A DNA stretch of 64,000 nt from Mycolicibacterium hodleri (GCF_006439015.1 NZ_RCZG01000001.1:496001-560000), one strand, 5' to 3'. Numbered from the stretch's first letter, positions 8,602 through 17,727 are shown. Notes: generated by a model not told the origin, from the letters alone. Numbers and translations: made by a program.

Positions 8602-9492
8602 ATGGCACTCAACAAGTTCAAGCCAACCCGCAGTGAACTGATGCCCGGCCAGAAGCGCCTCGGCGTCGGGTCGGTCCTCGCTGACATCGGCCTCATCGGC
8701 TGGTTCATCTTCTCGCTGTTCCCCATCGTGTGGATGGTGATTCTGGCCCTGAAGAATGCCGAGGAGCAGACCACCACCTACTTCCAGTTCAGCCCCAGCT
8801 GGTCGAACTTCGCCACGGTCCTGTCCGACAAGGGCACTCAGATGACGAGCGTGGACTTCAAGGCCGCGATGCTGACCAGCCTGATCAACTGCGGTGGTGC
8901 AGTGATCGTCTCGTTGGTGATCGGTATCCCAGCGGCCTACGCGGCGGGTCGCTGGAAGTACAAGGGCTCCAACGACCTGATGTTCCAGATGCTGTCGTTC
9001 CGCTTCGCCCCCGAACTGATGGTCATCGTTCCGCTGTTCGTGATCTACAACCAGATCGGCCTCTTCGACACCAAGGTCGGGATGATCTGGGTCCTCCAGC
9101 TGGTGACGATGCCGTTGGTCGTCTGGATTCTGCGCTCGTACTTCGAGGACCTGCCAGAGGATCTCGAGCAGGCCGCGTTGCTGGACGGCTACACCCGCAC
9201 GCGGGCCTTCGCCATGGTGGCGCTGCCGATCGTGCGTCCGGGCATCGCCGCCGCGGCCCTGCTGGCCTTCATCTTCGCCTGGAACAACTACGTCTTCCCG
9301 CTCATCCTGGCCGACAGCAACGCGGGCACAGTCACGGTCGCGATCACCAAGTTCCTCGGTGGCGGTGGGCAGGCCTACTACAACCTGACGGCCGCCGCGG
9401 CCATCATCGCAGCGCTGCCACCACTCATATTGGCGCTCACCATTCAGAGATATCTGGTGCGGGGCTTGTCCTTCGGGGCGGTGAAAGCCTGA
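8602..9492 (+). CDS. ABC transporter permease (MalG-type)
   Basis: 296-residue permease with about six membrane segments. The EAA-type loop is LEQAALLDGYTRTRAFAMV, near residues 190-208. The C-terminal end has the LVRGLSFGAVKA tail typical of UgpE/MalG-type subunits, which often end with a segment that inserts toward the ATPase. It pairs with the upstream permease. Its stop TGA overlaps the ATG of the first ATPase (ATGA), consistent with translational coupling. Confidence 0.9.
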   Translation: MALNKFKPTRSELMPGQKRLGVGSVLADIGLIGWFIFSLFPIVWMVILALKNAEEQTTTYFQFSPSWSNFATVLSDKGTQMTSVDFKAAMLTSLINCGGAVIVSLVIGIPAAYAAGRWKYKGSNDLMFQMLSFRFAPELMVIVPLFVIYNQIGLFDTKVGMIWVLQLVTMPLVVWILRSYFEDLPEDLEQAALLDGYTRTRAFAMVALPIVRPGIAAAALLAFIFAWNNYVFPLILADSNAGTVTVAITKFLGGGGQAYYNLTAAAAIIAALPPLILALTIQRYLVRGLSFGAVKA

Positions 9493-10658
9493 TGGCCACC
9501 GTATCGCTCAAGGGCCTCTCCAAGTCCTACGGCAAAACCAAGGCGGTGCAGGACCTCTCGGTCGACATCGCCGACGGCGAGTTCTTCGTCATCCTCGGGC
9601 CGAGCGGCGCCGGCAAGACGACGACGCTGAAGTCGGTGGCCGGCCTGGTCGACATCGACAGCGGCTCCGTGACGATCGGCAACAACGACGTCACGCTGGT
9701 CGAGCCCTATCACCGCAACGTGGCGATGGCCTTCGAAAGCTATGCGCTGTATCCGCAGAAGACCGTGAGCGAGAACCTTGCCTCACCCCTGAAATCGGGT
9801 CGCACCGGCAAGTACACCGACGCGCAGCGACGAGAGCGCATCGACCAGGTCACCACCACCCTCGGAATCAACCACCTGCTCAAGCGTTTTCCGCGCGAGC
9901 TGTCCAACGGACAGCGCCAGCGGGTGGCGCTCGGTCGGGTTCTGGTGCGGCCCGCCGACATCTACCTGCTGGACGAACCGTTGAGCCACCTCGACGCGAA
10001 GTTGCGTGCGGCGATGCGGGCCGAACTCAAACAACTCGGCGCCATGTCGAAGACCACGACGGTCTACGTCACCCATGACTACCAGGAAGCCTTGGCTCTC
10101 GGTGACCGTATCGCAGTGCTCCGAGAGGGTGCCCTGGTGCAGATCGGAACCCCAGAGGAGATTTGGCGGCGCCCCGCCGACACCTTCGTCGCTCGCGCGC
10201 TCGGGCAACCGGAGATCAACCTGCTCAACGGTGAAGTCGAGGATGGACGGATCCGACTCGGATCCGGAGCCTTCGACGTTCCGGTACCTGCCGGGGTAGA
10301 CGTCCGAGGCGGCGACCGCGTCCGCGTTGGGCTGCGGCCGTGCGACATTCACGTCGCCGGAGATGCCGGGCAGGGTAGTGCCGGCGCCGCACACCTGACG
10401 GGCACGGTGACCCTTGCGGAGAGGCTCGGTCGCAACATCGAATTGACCGTGGACATGGGTGGCGAGCAGTTGATCGTGCTGGCGTCGGGTCGCGAGGGCG
10501 TGGACGAGGGTGCTCGGGTGTCGATGACCGTCGCCGAAGAGAACGTCCACGTGTTCGCCCCCCTGGGGCCGCAGCGAAGCGACACGGGGAAGAACGCAGG
10601 TGAGGGCGACACCCCACGACTGAGTTCGGACGACAAGACTCTGGAGGCAGCACAGTGA
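9492..10658 (+). CDS. ABC transporter ATP-binding protein 1 (MalK/UgpC type)
   Basis: 388-residue nucleotide-binding subunit. Walker A is GPSGAGKTT, near residue 37. The Q-loop region reads AFESYALYPQ with Glu82 where Gln is usual. The signature is LSNGQRQRVALGR, Walker B is IYLLDEPLSHLD, and the switch His is in VTHDYQEAL. A C-terminal TOBE-type domain follows residue 240. ATG 9492 overlaps the permease stop; the longer frame from 8730 is read-through of another frame. The C-terminus around 10570-10592 encodes a GCAGCGAAGCGAC repeat-like insertion. A second ATPase follows, so the pair may form a heterodimer. Confidence 0.9.
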   Translation: MATVSLKGLSKSYGKTKAVQDLSVDIADGEFFVILGPSGAGKTTTLKSVAGLVDIDSGSVTIGNNDVTLVEPYHRNVAMAFESYALYPQKTVSENLASPLKSGRTGKYTDAQRRERIDQVTTTLGINHLLKRFPRELSNGQRQRVALGRVLVRPADIYLLDEPLSHLDAKLRAAMRAELKQLGAMSKTTTVYVTHDYQEALALGDRIAVLREGALVQIGTPEEIWRRPADTFVARALGQPEINLLNGEVEDGRIRLGSGAFDVPVPAGVDVRGGDRVRVGLRPCDIHVAGDAGQGSAGAAHLTGTVTLAERLGRNIELTVDMGGEQLIVLASGREGVDEGARVSMTVAEENVHVFAPLGPQRSDTGKNAGEGDTPRLSSDDKTLEAAQ

Positions 10659-11791
10659 GTACGACGACGGACGATCCCAAGACGACCACCGCGCAAAGCC
10701 TCACCCTGACAGATCTGGTAAAGACCTACATGGCGCGGGGCCGGGAGAGCTTCGCCGCGGTCAAGGGGATCAACCTTGACATCGCGCCCGGCGAATTGAT
10801 CGCCCTGCTCGGTCCGTCGGGCTGCGGCAAGACCACCACGTTGCGAATGATCGCCGGGCTCGAGACGGTGACGAGCGGCTCCATCAAGATTGGTGACCGG
10901 GAGATCTCGCAGCTGCCCGCGTCCAAGCGCGGAATCGGTGTCGGATTCGAGAGTTACGCGTTGTACCCGCCGATGTCCGTGCGCGATAACCTGCTCTACG
11001 GACTGAAGGCCCGCAAGGTCAAGGGCGCCGAGCAGATGGTGTCTGCGATCAGTAGCCGTCTCGAGATGGACGGAATGATGGACCTGCGGCCCGCGGGTCT
11101 GTCGAGCGGTCAGAAACAGCGCGTCGCCCTGGCCCGCGCGCTGGTCCGCAATCCACCCGTGCTGCTGCTCGACGAACCGTTGAGCCACCTCGACGCCTCG
11201 GCCCGCCAACGGGTTCGGCGCGAACTGAAGGTGCTGCAGCGCGAATTCGGCTACACGACGATCGTCGTGACCCACGATCAGGTCGAGGCACTGTCGCTGG
11301 CCGATCGTCTCGCGGTCATGGATGCCGGCGTGGTGCAACAGTTCGGCACGCCCGACGAAGTGTTCGACGATCCAGCCAATCTGTTCGTTGCCCAGTTCGT
11401 CGGCGAACCGCAGATCAACGCCTTGCGTGGGGTGGTCACGTCCGGCCAATCCTCCAGCGGCCGGGTTCGTATCGAAATCGGCTCGGGTGCCGGAACTTTG
11501 GAATCCGCGGCGACCGGGGTCGCCGACGGCACCACCGTAACGGTCGGCATCCGGCCACAGGACTGCGTGATGACGGCAGGCGACGGGCCAGGGCTTCGCG
11601 CCACCGTGGCCTACTTCGAACACCTCCTCGAGTTCGGTTTGGCCACCAGCACGGTGGCGGGTGCGGAGGAGGGCATCGTCGTCCAGACGCCGGCGCAGGA
11701 GACCTACCAACCCGAGCAGAAAGTCGTCGTCAGCGCTCCACCCGAGCGGGTGTACCTTTTCGACACCGATACGGGAGAGCGATTGCGATGA
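10655..11791 (+). CDS. ABC transporter ATP-binding protein 2 (MalK/UgpC type)
   Basis: 378-residue nucleotide-binding subunit. Walker A is GPSGCGKTT, the signature LSSGQKQRVALAR, Walker B VLLLDEPLSHLD, and the switch His lies in VTHDQVEAL. The Q-loop is GFESYALYPP, again with Glu (E99) in place of Gln. A TOBE-type C-terminal domain is present. The GTG start overlaps the previous stop (GTGA). Sugar importers of this type usually have one ATPase gene or share a housekeeping MsiK, so two dedicated copies in tandem suggest a heterodimeric motor. Confidence 0.9.
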   Translation: MSTTTDDPKTTTAQSLTLTDLVKTYMARGRESFAAVKGINLDIAPGELIALLGPSGCGKTTTLRMIAGLETVTSGSIKIGDREISQLPASKRGIGVGFESYALYPPMSVRDNLLYGLKARKVKGAEQMVSAISSRLEMDGMMDLRPAGLSSGQKQRVALARALVRNPPVLLLDEPLSHLDASARQRVRRELKVLQREFGYTTIVVTHDQVEALSLADRLAVMDAGVVQQFGTPDEVFDDPANLFVAQFVGEPQINALRGVVTSGQSSSGRVRIEIGSGAGTLESAATGVADGTTVTVGIRPQDCVMTAGDGPGLRATVAYFEHLLEFGLATSTVAGAEEGIVVQTPAQETYQPEQKVVVSAPPERVYLFDTDTGERLR

Positions 11792-13530
11792 CGAAGCTGT
11801 TCAACGATCCGGCGCGATTCACCGAGGACATGCTCGTCGGATTTCTCGATGCCAACGCGGCATACGTCGCGGGCGTGCCCGGTGGCGTGGTCCGCGCGCA
11901 CGACACGCGGCCCGGCAAGGTCGCGGTCGTGATCGGCGGCGGTTCGGGCCACTATCCGGCCTTTTGCGGCACCGTCGGCACGGGTTTCGCCGACGGTGCG
12001 GTGGTCGGCAATATCTTCACCTCGCCGTCCGCCGAAGAGGCCGCGTCGGTGGCCCGTGCGGCGCACGGAGACGCGGGCGTCCTACTCACCACGGGTAACT
12101 ACGCGGGCGACGTGATGAACTTCGGGCTCGCCGTCACGCAGCTTCGCAGCGAGGGAATCGACGCGCACTACTTCGCGGTGACCGACGACATCGCCAGCGC
12201 ACCGACGGGTGAGGAAGCCAAGAGGCGTGGCATCGCTGGCGATTTCACGGTGTTCAAGTGTGCTTCGGCCGCTGCGGAGGACGGGCTGGACATGGCCGGC
12301 GTCCTCCGCGTCGCGGCAGCATCCAACGCCGCCACCAGGACCCTTGGTGTCGCCTTCGACGGGTGTACGTTGCCGGGTGCCGAGACGCCGCTGTTCACCG
12401 TGCCGGACAAGCAGATGGGGGTCGGTCTCGGCATCCATGGCGAACCGGGTGTGCGCGACGAGCCCATGCCGTCGGCCGCCGACCTCGCAGTGACGCTGGT
12501 CGACGGTGTGCTCGCTGACGAGCCCGCCGGTGGGTCGCAGCGGATCGCGGTGATCCTCAACGGACTTGGGCGCACCAAATACGAAGAACTGTTCGTGGTG
12601 TGGGGGACCGCATCGCGTCTATTGCGCGAGCGCGGCTTCGAGATCGTCGAACCCGAGGTCGGGGAACTGGTCACCAGCCTGGACATGGCGGGTTGCTCGC
12701 TTACGGTCATGTGGCTCGACGACGAGCTCGAGAAGTACTGGACCGCGCCGGCAGACACCCCGGCCTACCGCAAGGGTGCTGCGGCGCAATCAGATTCGGG
12801 TGAACGTCGCGCCGATGCCGCCACGGACGCGGCGGCTCCCGCGCGCAACCTGGCCGTGCTCGCCGACGATGACGGGCGCTCGGGCGGACGGTTCGTCGTC
12901 AAAGCTCTCGATGCGATCGCTGGGATGCTCATCGACGCCGAAGACGAACTGGGCCGCATCGACGCCGTCGCCGGGGACGGCGACCATGGTCGCGGCATGG
13001 TGAAGGGGTCCGCCGCGGCCAAGGCCGCTGGCACCAAGGCCGCCGAGGAGGGCGCGGGCCAAGGTTCGGTGCTCGCCGCAGCGGGCAAGGAATGGGCGGC
13101 CAAGGCGGGTGGCACGTCCGGTGTGCTCTGGGGTGCACTGCTCGCCGCGGTCGGTTCGCGACTGGGTGACACCGGTCGACCGGACTCGTCGACCGTCGCC
13201 GCAGGGATGCGGGACGGGTACGACGCCCTGATCCAGCTCGGTGGTGCCTCACCCGGCGACAAGACGATGCTCGACGCGATGTTGCCGTTCGTCGACGAAC
13301 TGCAACGCAGGGTCGCCGACGGCGAGGCCTGGCAGGATGGATGGCGGGCAGCCGCCGACGTGGCGACCCAGTCGGCCCGCGACACCGCGGAGATGCGGCC
13401 GAAGGTCGGCCGTGCTCGGCCGCTCGCCGAGCGCAGCGTCGGTACACCGGACGCGGGCGCCACGTCACTGGCGATGATCGCCCACACCGTCGCGGATTGT
13501 TTCGCGCTTACTGGCAAGGGAGATGCCTGA
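11788..13530 (+). CDS. DhaK-DhaL fusion kinase (dihydroxyacetone/erythrulose kinase family)
   Basis: 580-residue single-chain, ATP-dependent ketose kinase. The DhaK domain (about residues 1-330) has [20 protein letters not shown] and a GLGIHGEPG segment whose His is the usual covalent substrate-binding residue. A short linker leads to the DhaL nucleotide domain (about 370-575), with the metal-binding [15 protein letters not shown]. In M. smegmatis, kinases of this family act on D- or L-erythrulose (DerK, LerK). With an EltD-like dehydrogenase upstream and an RpiB-type isomerase downstream, an erythrulose kinase is more likely here than a dihydroxyacetone kinase. ATGA overlaps at both ends show tight coupling. 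Confidence 0.87.
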   Translation: MTKLFNDPARFTEDMLVGFLDANAAYVAGVPGGVVRAHDTRPGKVAVVIGGGSGHYPAFCGTVGTGFADGAVVGNIFTSPSAEEAASVARAAHGDAGVLLTTGNYAGDVMNFGLAVTQLRSEGIDAHYFAVTDDIASAPTGEEAKRRGIAGDFTVFKCASAAAEDGLDMAGVLRVAAASNAATRTLGVAFDGCTLPGAETPLFTVPDKQMGVGLGIHGEPGVRDEPMPSAADLAVTLVDGVLADEPAGGSQRIAVILNGLGRTKYEELFVVWGTASRLLRERGFEIVEPEVGELVTSLDMAGCSLTVMWLDDELEKYWTAPADTPAYRKGAAAQSDSGERRADAATDAAAPARNLAVLADDDGRSGGRFVVKALDAIAGMLIDAEDELGRIDAVAGDGDHGRGMVKGSAAAKAAGTKAAEEGAGQGSVLAAAGKEWAAKAGGTSGVLWGALLAAVGSRLGDTGRPDSSTVAAGMRDGYDALIQLGGASPGDKTMLDAMLPFVDELQRRVADGEAWQDGWRAAADVATQSARDTAEMRPKVGRARPLAERSVGTPDAGATSLAMIAHTVADCFALTGKGDA

Positions 13531-13991
13531 TGGGCCTTCGAATCGTCGTCGGCTGCGACGACGCAGGATTTGAGTACAAGGAAGCCCTCAAGGGCGACCT
13601 GCTGGCCGACGACCGGGTGTCCGACGTCACCGATGTCGGGGTCGGCTCCGACGAGCACACCGCCTACCCACACGTCGCCGTGGCGGCCGCGCGGCTGATC
13701 GCCGACGGCAAGGCGGATCGCGCGCTCCTGGTGTGCGGCACCGGGCTCGGGGTGGCGATCAGCGCCAACAAGGTGCCGGGCGTGCGCGCCGTCACGGCAC
13801 ACGACGGCTTCTCGGTCGAGCGGTCGGTGCTGTCCAACAACGCGCAGGTGCTGTGTTTTGGGCAGCGGGTGATCGGGCTCGAGCTGGCACGGCGTCTCGC
13901 CCGGGAATGGCTGGGTTACGAGTTCGACCCGAACAGCGCATCGGCCGACAAGGTCGAGGCCATCTGCGGCTACGAGTCCGTCGCACCCTGA
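13530..13991 (+). CDS. RpiB/LacAB-family isomerase, probable tetrulose-phosphate isomerase
   Basis: 153-residue RpiB-family aldose-ketose isomerase. The active-site Cys lies in [19 protein letters not shown], near residues 66-84. Canonical RpiB proteins begin with GSDHAGFELK; here the segment is [10 protein letters not shown], with Asp replacing the His. Members of this family (DerI, EryI) convert D-erythrulose 4-phosphate to D-erythrose 4-phosphate, which would finish a tetritol pathway. ATG 13530 overlaps the kinase stop, and the longer frame from 13341 is a shadow. A second ribose-5-phosphate isomerase role cannot be excluded. Confidence 0.83.
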   Translation: MGLRIVVGCDDAGFEYKEALKGDLLADDRVSDVTDVGVGSDEHTAYPHVAVAAARLIADGKADRALLVCGTGLGVAISANKVPGVRAVTAHDGFSVERSVLSNNAQVLCFGQRVIGLELARRLAREWLGYEFDPNSASADKVEAICGYESVAP

Positions 13992-14203
13992 CGCGAAACC
14001 AGCGAATATCTCGGGCGGGCCCTCGAGCGGTGCGCGACCTCGTCTATCAGGTCGGCACTCGTGAACCGTTCCGACGCAGCAATGCGAATGTCGTCATTAT
14101 GACGTCGGCAAGGGGCAACGTCGCTCCATTAGTTACATTTCGTTTGACCAGAAACTTCCTGCGTCACGCGAAAGAAGGCGGGGCGATCCGACATGCTGGT
14201 CGG

Positions 14204-14229
14204 GGATATTCCCAGTTTTGGGAATATCC
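14204..14229. promoter_or_regulatory. Perfect 10-bp inverted repeat
   Basis: GGATATTCCC (14204-14213) and GGGAATATCC (14220-14229) are perfect complements around AGTTTT. There is no U-tract, and the arms are AT-rich for this genome, so a protein operator is at least as likely as a terminator. Confidence 0.55.
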
Positions 14230-14261
14230 ATCCATTAGTGACATCGGCCCGCTTAATTTCA

Positions 14262-14297
14262 GGTGTCGCCAGCTGCACTTTCAGCAATGGCGACACC
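14262..14297. promoter_or_regulatory. Long hairpin upstream of secreted protein gene
   Basis: GGTGTCGCCA (14262-14271) pairs with TGGCGACACC (14288-14297), and the inner GCTG (14272-14275) pairs with CAGC (14282-14285), giving 14 pairs with a two-base bulge. There is no U-tract. It could act in the 5' untranslated region of the gene at 14511. Confidence 0.5.
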
Positions 14298-14510
14298 ATT
14301 CAGCAATCGCCGATCGCGCGACGTGCGTCGACCAGTTGAGGTTCTGTCGGTGGCCATTCCTCGCGGGCTGCCCGATGAATCTGTTTGCTGCCGAAGTCGT
14401 CGCGACAATTCCACGTCAGAATTTCGACTGCTGACCCCAATCCTGTGGAACACTTGCTTCGAACAACCACCGACGGGGCCGGTGGCTGGTGGGAGGAGAA
14501 CACCATTTCG

Positions 14511-15884
14511 ATGCACATGCGCACGGCAGCTGGCGCCTGCATGCTGTCTGCCGGGCTAGTGATCGCAAGTAGCGGTGGCGCGATTGCCGTCGCTGACACC
14601 GATCCCGGTGCTGCCACCGGAACCGACTCGGCCGCTAATACTCCGACTGGAACCGCTAGTCCGACTCATGGGCCGATTGCGACGATTGCCGACTCGATGC
14701 GCAAGGTCGTGACGAATTCGCTGCAGGGCACCGTGCAGACCGTCACGGGCGCATTGAACTCGATCCCCGAGCCCGGCCAGTGGGCGAGCAACATTCCCGC
14801 ATCTCCGAAGACGACCTTCGGCGGCACCCCCACGGTGTACGGGAGCACTGCTCCCACCACTCCGACTACCGAGTCGGCCGTCTCCGCGGTGGAGGCAGTT
14901 CCCGCGCCCGTGACGGAGGCGGTTCCGGTGCCCGTTACGGACACCGTTTCCACGCCCACCGTTTCCACGCCCACGCCCACGCCCACGGCCACGGCCTCGG
15001 AGGTGCCGCCGGAACCCGTCGTCGTCTCGACACCAGCGATCCCCAAGAGGCCGATCGTCTCTGCGGTTTCCCCGGTCACCAAGGCTTTCCGGACGGTGGC
15101 CAGTGACGTCTTCACGGCCCCGGCCGTCGTCGCGGGGTTAGCCACGTCCGCGACACCGGTTTTCGACGTGTTCACTTACTTCCAAACCGTGCTCACCTCC
15201 GTCGGCGACGCGAGTACGACGCTATTGCAACTCCCGAATGATCTCGCCGGACTTCTCGGCGTCGGCGCCGTCGCAGGTACGGCACCGATAGCTACCAACG
15301 GCGCTTTGGCGGGTGTGTCTTCGGTTCGCATGTCCCCCCTCGCCCCGACCACCGAACCTGGGTGGTCGGCACTGCCCGAGTTCCTCGTCCTTCCCGCTGT
15401 CGAAGGTGGGGCCGCCGCGACTCCTCTCCCCGTGCCCGCGACATCTCTCGACATCACGACGACGGGCGTGGCTAGCGGCGCGTCGGACAACGCGCCTGCG
15501 CCCAGCGCCCGAGAGGGCGACGGTAAGAGCGACGTGCTCTCGACGGTGAAACACGTCATTGGCGCAGTCGTGGCCACGGTGTCATTGACGGCATTGGCCG
15601 CCGTGGCGCTGCCAGGGCTGCTTGGTCTGTTGTCCACCTGCGCCGCGGGAATCCGACTCGGTTACCGGCAGGCCAAGGCAGGCACTCAGCTGCCGGATAC
15701 GGTGGTATCTCGATTCGTCGGCTCCGGACCGATCGGCGTCGTCCGCTCAAGTGGCCAGGTCCAGCTGCGGTTGCGGGCACCGCGCATCGCCCGCACCAGT
15801 TCACGCCTCGACGCCCCCGAACGCGCACTGCACGTCGTCCGCTCCGATTCGTCAGCTGCGCATCTGCTCGACCAAGCCGTCTAG
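14511..15884 (+). CDS. Secreted Pro/Thr/Ala-rich protein with C-terminal LGYRQAKA tail
   Basis: 457 residues, no enzyme domain recognised. An N-terminal signal peptide (RTAAGACMLSAGLVIASSGG, cleavage after about residue 28) is followed by a low-complexity P/T/V-rich region with repeated PTVSTPTPTPT-like runs. A hydrophobic membrane segment near residues 355-382 is followed by LGYRQAKAG (residues 383-391) and a basic 66-residue tail containing GPIGVVRSSGQVQL. ATG 14511 was chosen for the GGGAGGAG at 14491-14498; the frame upstream is not protein-like. The same LGYRQA+A tail ends the unrelated protein at 21723-22520. Likely a cell-envelope protein anchored at its C-terminus. Confidence 0.72.
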   Translation: MHMRTAAGACMLSAGLVIASSGGAIAVADTDPGAATGTDSAANTPTGTASPTHGPIATIADSMRKVVTNSLQGTVQTVTGALNSIPEPGQWASNIPASPKTTFGGTPTVYGSTAPTTPTTESAVSAVEAVPAPVTEAVPVPVTDTVSTPTVSTPTPTPTATASEVPPEPVVVSTPAIPKRPIVSAVSPVTKAFRTVASDVFTAPAVVAGLATSATPVFDVFTYFQTVLTSVGDASTTLLQLPNDLAGLLGVGAVAGTAPIATNGALAGVSSVRMSPLAPTTEPGWSALPEFLVLPAVEGGAAATPLPVPATSLDITTTGVASGASDNAPAPSAREGDGKSDVLSTVKHVIGAVVATVSLTALAAVALPGLLGLLSTCAAGIRLGYRQAKAGTQLPDTVVSRFVGSGPIGVVRSSGQVQLRLRAPRIARTSSRLDAPERALHVVRSDSSAAHLLDQAV

Positions 15885-15970
15885 CAACAAGGCCCCGACG
15901 GCAACTCGTCACCTGGCGTGCACGGACACGACACGCTCTGATTGCTCGTCCGCTGTTCTGCTGAAGCACC

Positions 15971-16810
15971 GTGCTGGCTATGAGCACCCCCTCCGTACTC
16001 ATCGCCGCTGATCAATCGACCGCGCCGGCGGACACGCCGCGCTACACCCTGCTGTTGTCGACCGATTCCGCACTCATCGAAGACGCCCAGCGCCTGCGCC
16101 ACGAGGTGTTCACCTCCGAACCGGGCTTCGAGCTCGTCGACGCTTTCGACGGACGGGACTCCGATCGATTCGACGAATTCTGCGACCACCTCCTCGTCAG
16201 GGAGGACCGGTCCGGCGAACTCGTCGGCTGCTACCGCATGTTGCCACCGCCGGGCGCCATCGCCGCCGGCGGACTCTACATCGCCACCGAGTTCGACGTC
16301 ACGGCCCTCGACTCGCTGCGGCCCTCCCTGGTCGAAATGGGCCGCGCGGTGGTGCGGGAGGACCATCGCAACGGCGGTGTGGTGCTGCTCATGTGGGCAG
16401 GCATTCTCGCCTATCTGGACCGCTACGGGTATGACTACGTGACCGGGTGCGTGTCCGTTCCGATACGAGGCGGTCGCGACGAGACGCCCGGAGCCCAGAT
16501 CCGCGCCGTGCGGGACTTCACGCGCACGCGCCACGCGTCGCGATACACCGTGGTGCCGCGCCGACCGGTCGTGGTGGACGGCAGGGGACTCGACGACATC
16601 CCGCCGCCGGCTCGGGTCGTCGTGCCACCCCTGATGCGGGGCTACCTCCGCCTGGGCGCGGAAGTCTGCGGGGACCCGGCGCACGACCCCGACTTCGGCG
16701 TTGGCGACTTCCCGGCGCTACTCGACAAGGGCAAGGCCGATGTCCGCTATCTGCACCGGTTGCGGTCGGCGTCCCAGGCGAGCGACATGTCCGGCGGGAC
16801 GGCCCGATGA
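15971..16810 (+). CDS. GNAT-family acyltransferase (OlsB-like, Rv3027c homologue)
   Basis: About 279 residues, related to the ornithine-acyl-ACP N-acyltransferase (OlsB/hemolysin-like) branch of the GNAT fold. Recognisable are AQRLRHEVFTSEPGFELVDA near residues 37-56, HLLVREDRSGELVGCYRML, and EMGRAVVREDHRNGGVVLLM. The gene starts at GTG 15971 or ATG 15980; neither has a clear ribosome site. The PlsC-like acyltransferase directly downstream matches the usual OlsB-OlsA pairing, so the two may acylate an amino-acid lipid head group. The order equals Rv3027c-Rv3026c. Confidence 0.82.
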   Translation: MLAMSTPSVLIAADQSTAPADTPRYTLLLSTDSALIEDAQRLRHEVFTSEPGFELVDAFDGRDSDRFDEFCDHLLVREDRSGELVGCYRMLPPPGAIAAGGLYIATEFDVTALDSLRPSLVEMGRAVVREDHRNGGVVLLMWAGILAYLDRYGYDYVTGCVSVPIRGGRDETPGAQIRAVRDFTRTRHASRYTVVPRRPVVVDGRGLDDIPPPARVVVPPLMRGYLRLGAEVCGDPAHDPDFGVGDFPALLDKGKADVRYLHRLRSASQASDMSGGTAR

Positions 16811-16857
16811 GCAGTTTCAGCGGGCACGAGCGAAGCGACCGGAGGAAAGACACGGCC

Positions 16858-17694
16858 GTGCTCGAGAGTCCCTGGCTTCCAAGGGCGTCGTGCAATTCCT
16901 CGTGTGTGCGCACCGACCCCGCCCAGGTGTCGAGGCCTACGGTCGTCGCGGTGCGAACCGCCGCTCGCATCGTCTGCGCGCTGGCGCTCCTCCCCGCGAT
17001 GCCGCTGTTGGCCGCGCCGCTGCCGGGACGGTCTCGGATTCAACGGCTGTACTGCCGACTGATGCTGCGCTGCCTCGGTGTGCGGATCACCCTGTCGGGT
17101 GGCCCGATCCGAAATTTGCGAGGTGTCCTGGTCGTCAGCGGGCACGTGTCGTGGGTCGACATCTTCATCATCGGCTCGGTGCTGCCGGGCTCCTTCGTGG
17201 CGCGGGCCGACCTGATCGAATGGCCGGCATTGGGGGTCGTCGCCCGGCTGCTGAAGGTGATCCCCATCGAGCGGGCCAGCCTCAGACGGCTGCCTGACGT
17301 GGTGCGCACAGTTGCCGGTCGGCTGTCCACCGGTCAGACCGTGGTCGCGTTCCCGGAGGGGACTACGTGGTGTGGCGTGGGCTACGGCCGCTTCCGGCCC
17401 GCGATGTTCCAGGGGGCCGTCGACGCAGGGCGACCCGTGCAGCCGTTGCGCCTGACGTACCACCATCGCGACGGGCAGCCATCGACGATCCCGGCCTTCA
17501 TCGGCGATGACTCGCTGTTGGCCTCGGTTCGCCGGGTCATCACCGCTCGTCTCACCGTGTGCCACGTGCAGGTGCAGTCGCTGCAGCTCCCCGGTGACGA
17601 TCGGCGGGATCTGATGGCGAGGTGCGAGGCCGCGGTACGCGGCGAGACGGCGCTCGAGGCCCCGACCGCCCACGGTCACGCGCTGGTCGCCTGA
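16858..17694 (+). CDS. PlsC-type 1-acylglycerol-phosphate acyltransferase family protein (Rv3026c homologue)
   Basis: 278-residue membrane acyltransferase. One hydrophobic N-terminal segment (LALLPAMPLLAAPLPG) is followed by the catalytic HX4D motif SGHVSWVD and the substrate-binding FPEGTTW, both diagnostic of the PlsC/OlsA family. GTG 16858 is preferred: GGAGG (16841-16845) precedes it, and the resulting N-terminus WLPRASCNSSC fits the family. An ATG at 16807, overlapping the upstream stop, is the alternative, but it would translate an AGCGAAGCGAC repeat. It probably works with the preceding OlsB-like enzyme. Confidence 0.8.
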   Translation: MLESPWLPRASCNSSCVRTDPAQVSRPTVVAVRTAARIVCALALLPAMPLLAAPLPGRSRIQRLYCRLMLRCLGVRITLSGGPIRNLRGVLVVSGHVSWVDIFIIGSVLPGSFVARADLIEWPALGVVARLLKVIPIERASLRRLPDVVRTVAGRLSTGQTVVAFPEGTTWCGVGYGRFRPAMFQGAVDAGRPVQPLRLTYHHRDGQPSTIPAFIGDDSLLASVRRVITARLTVCHVQVQSLQLPGDDRRDLMARCEAAVRGETALEAPTAHGHALVA

Positions 17695-17727
17695 GGCGCA
17701 TCGGCCTGCCGGTATCCTAGACGGGCC

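Larger units (their letters stand above)
13992..14510. other. 519-bp structured intergenic region
   Basis: No convincing gene is seen. The stretch is less GC-rich than its surroundings. It holds two strong inverted repeats (14204-14229 and 14262-14297, listed separately) and a direct repeat CCATTAGTKACAT at 14126-14138 and 14232-14244. It must hold the end of the polyol operon and the promoter of the secreted protein gene at 14511. Confidence 0.6.
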
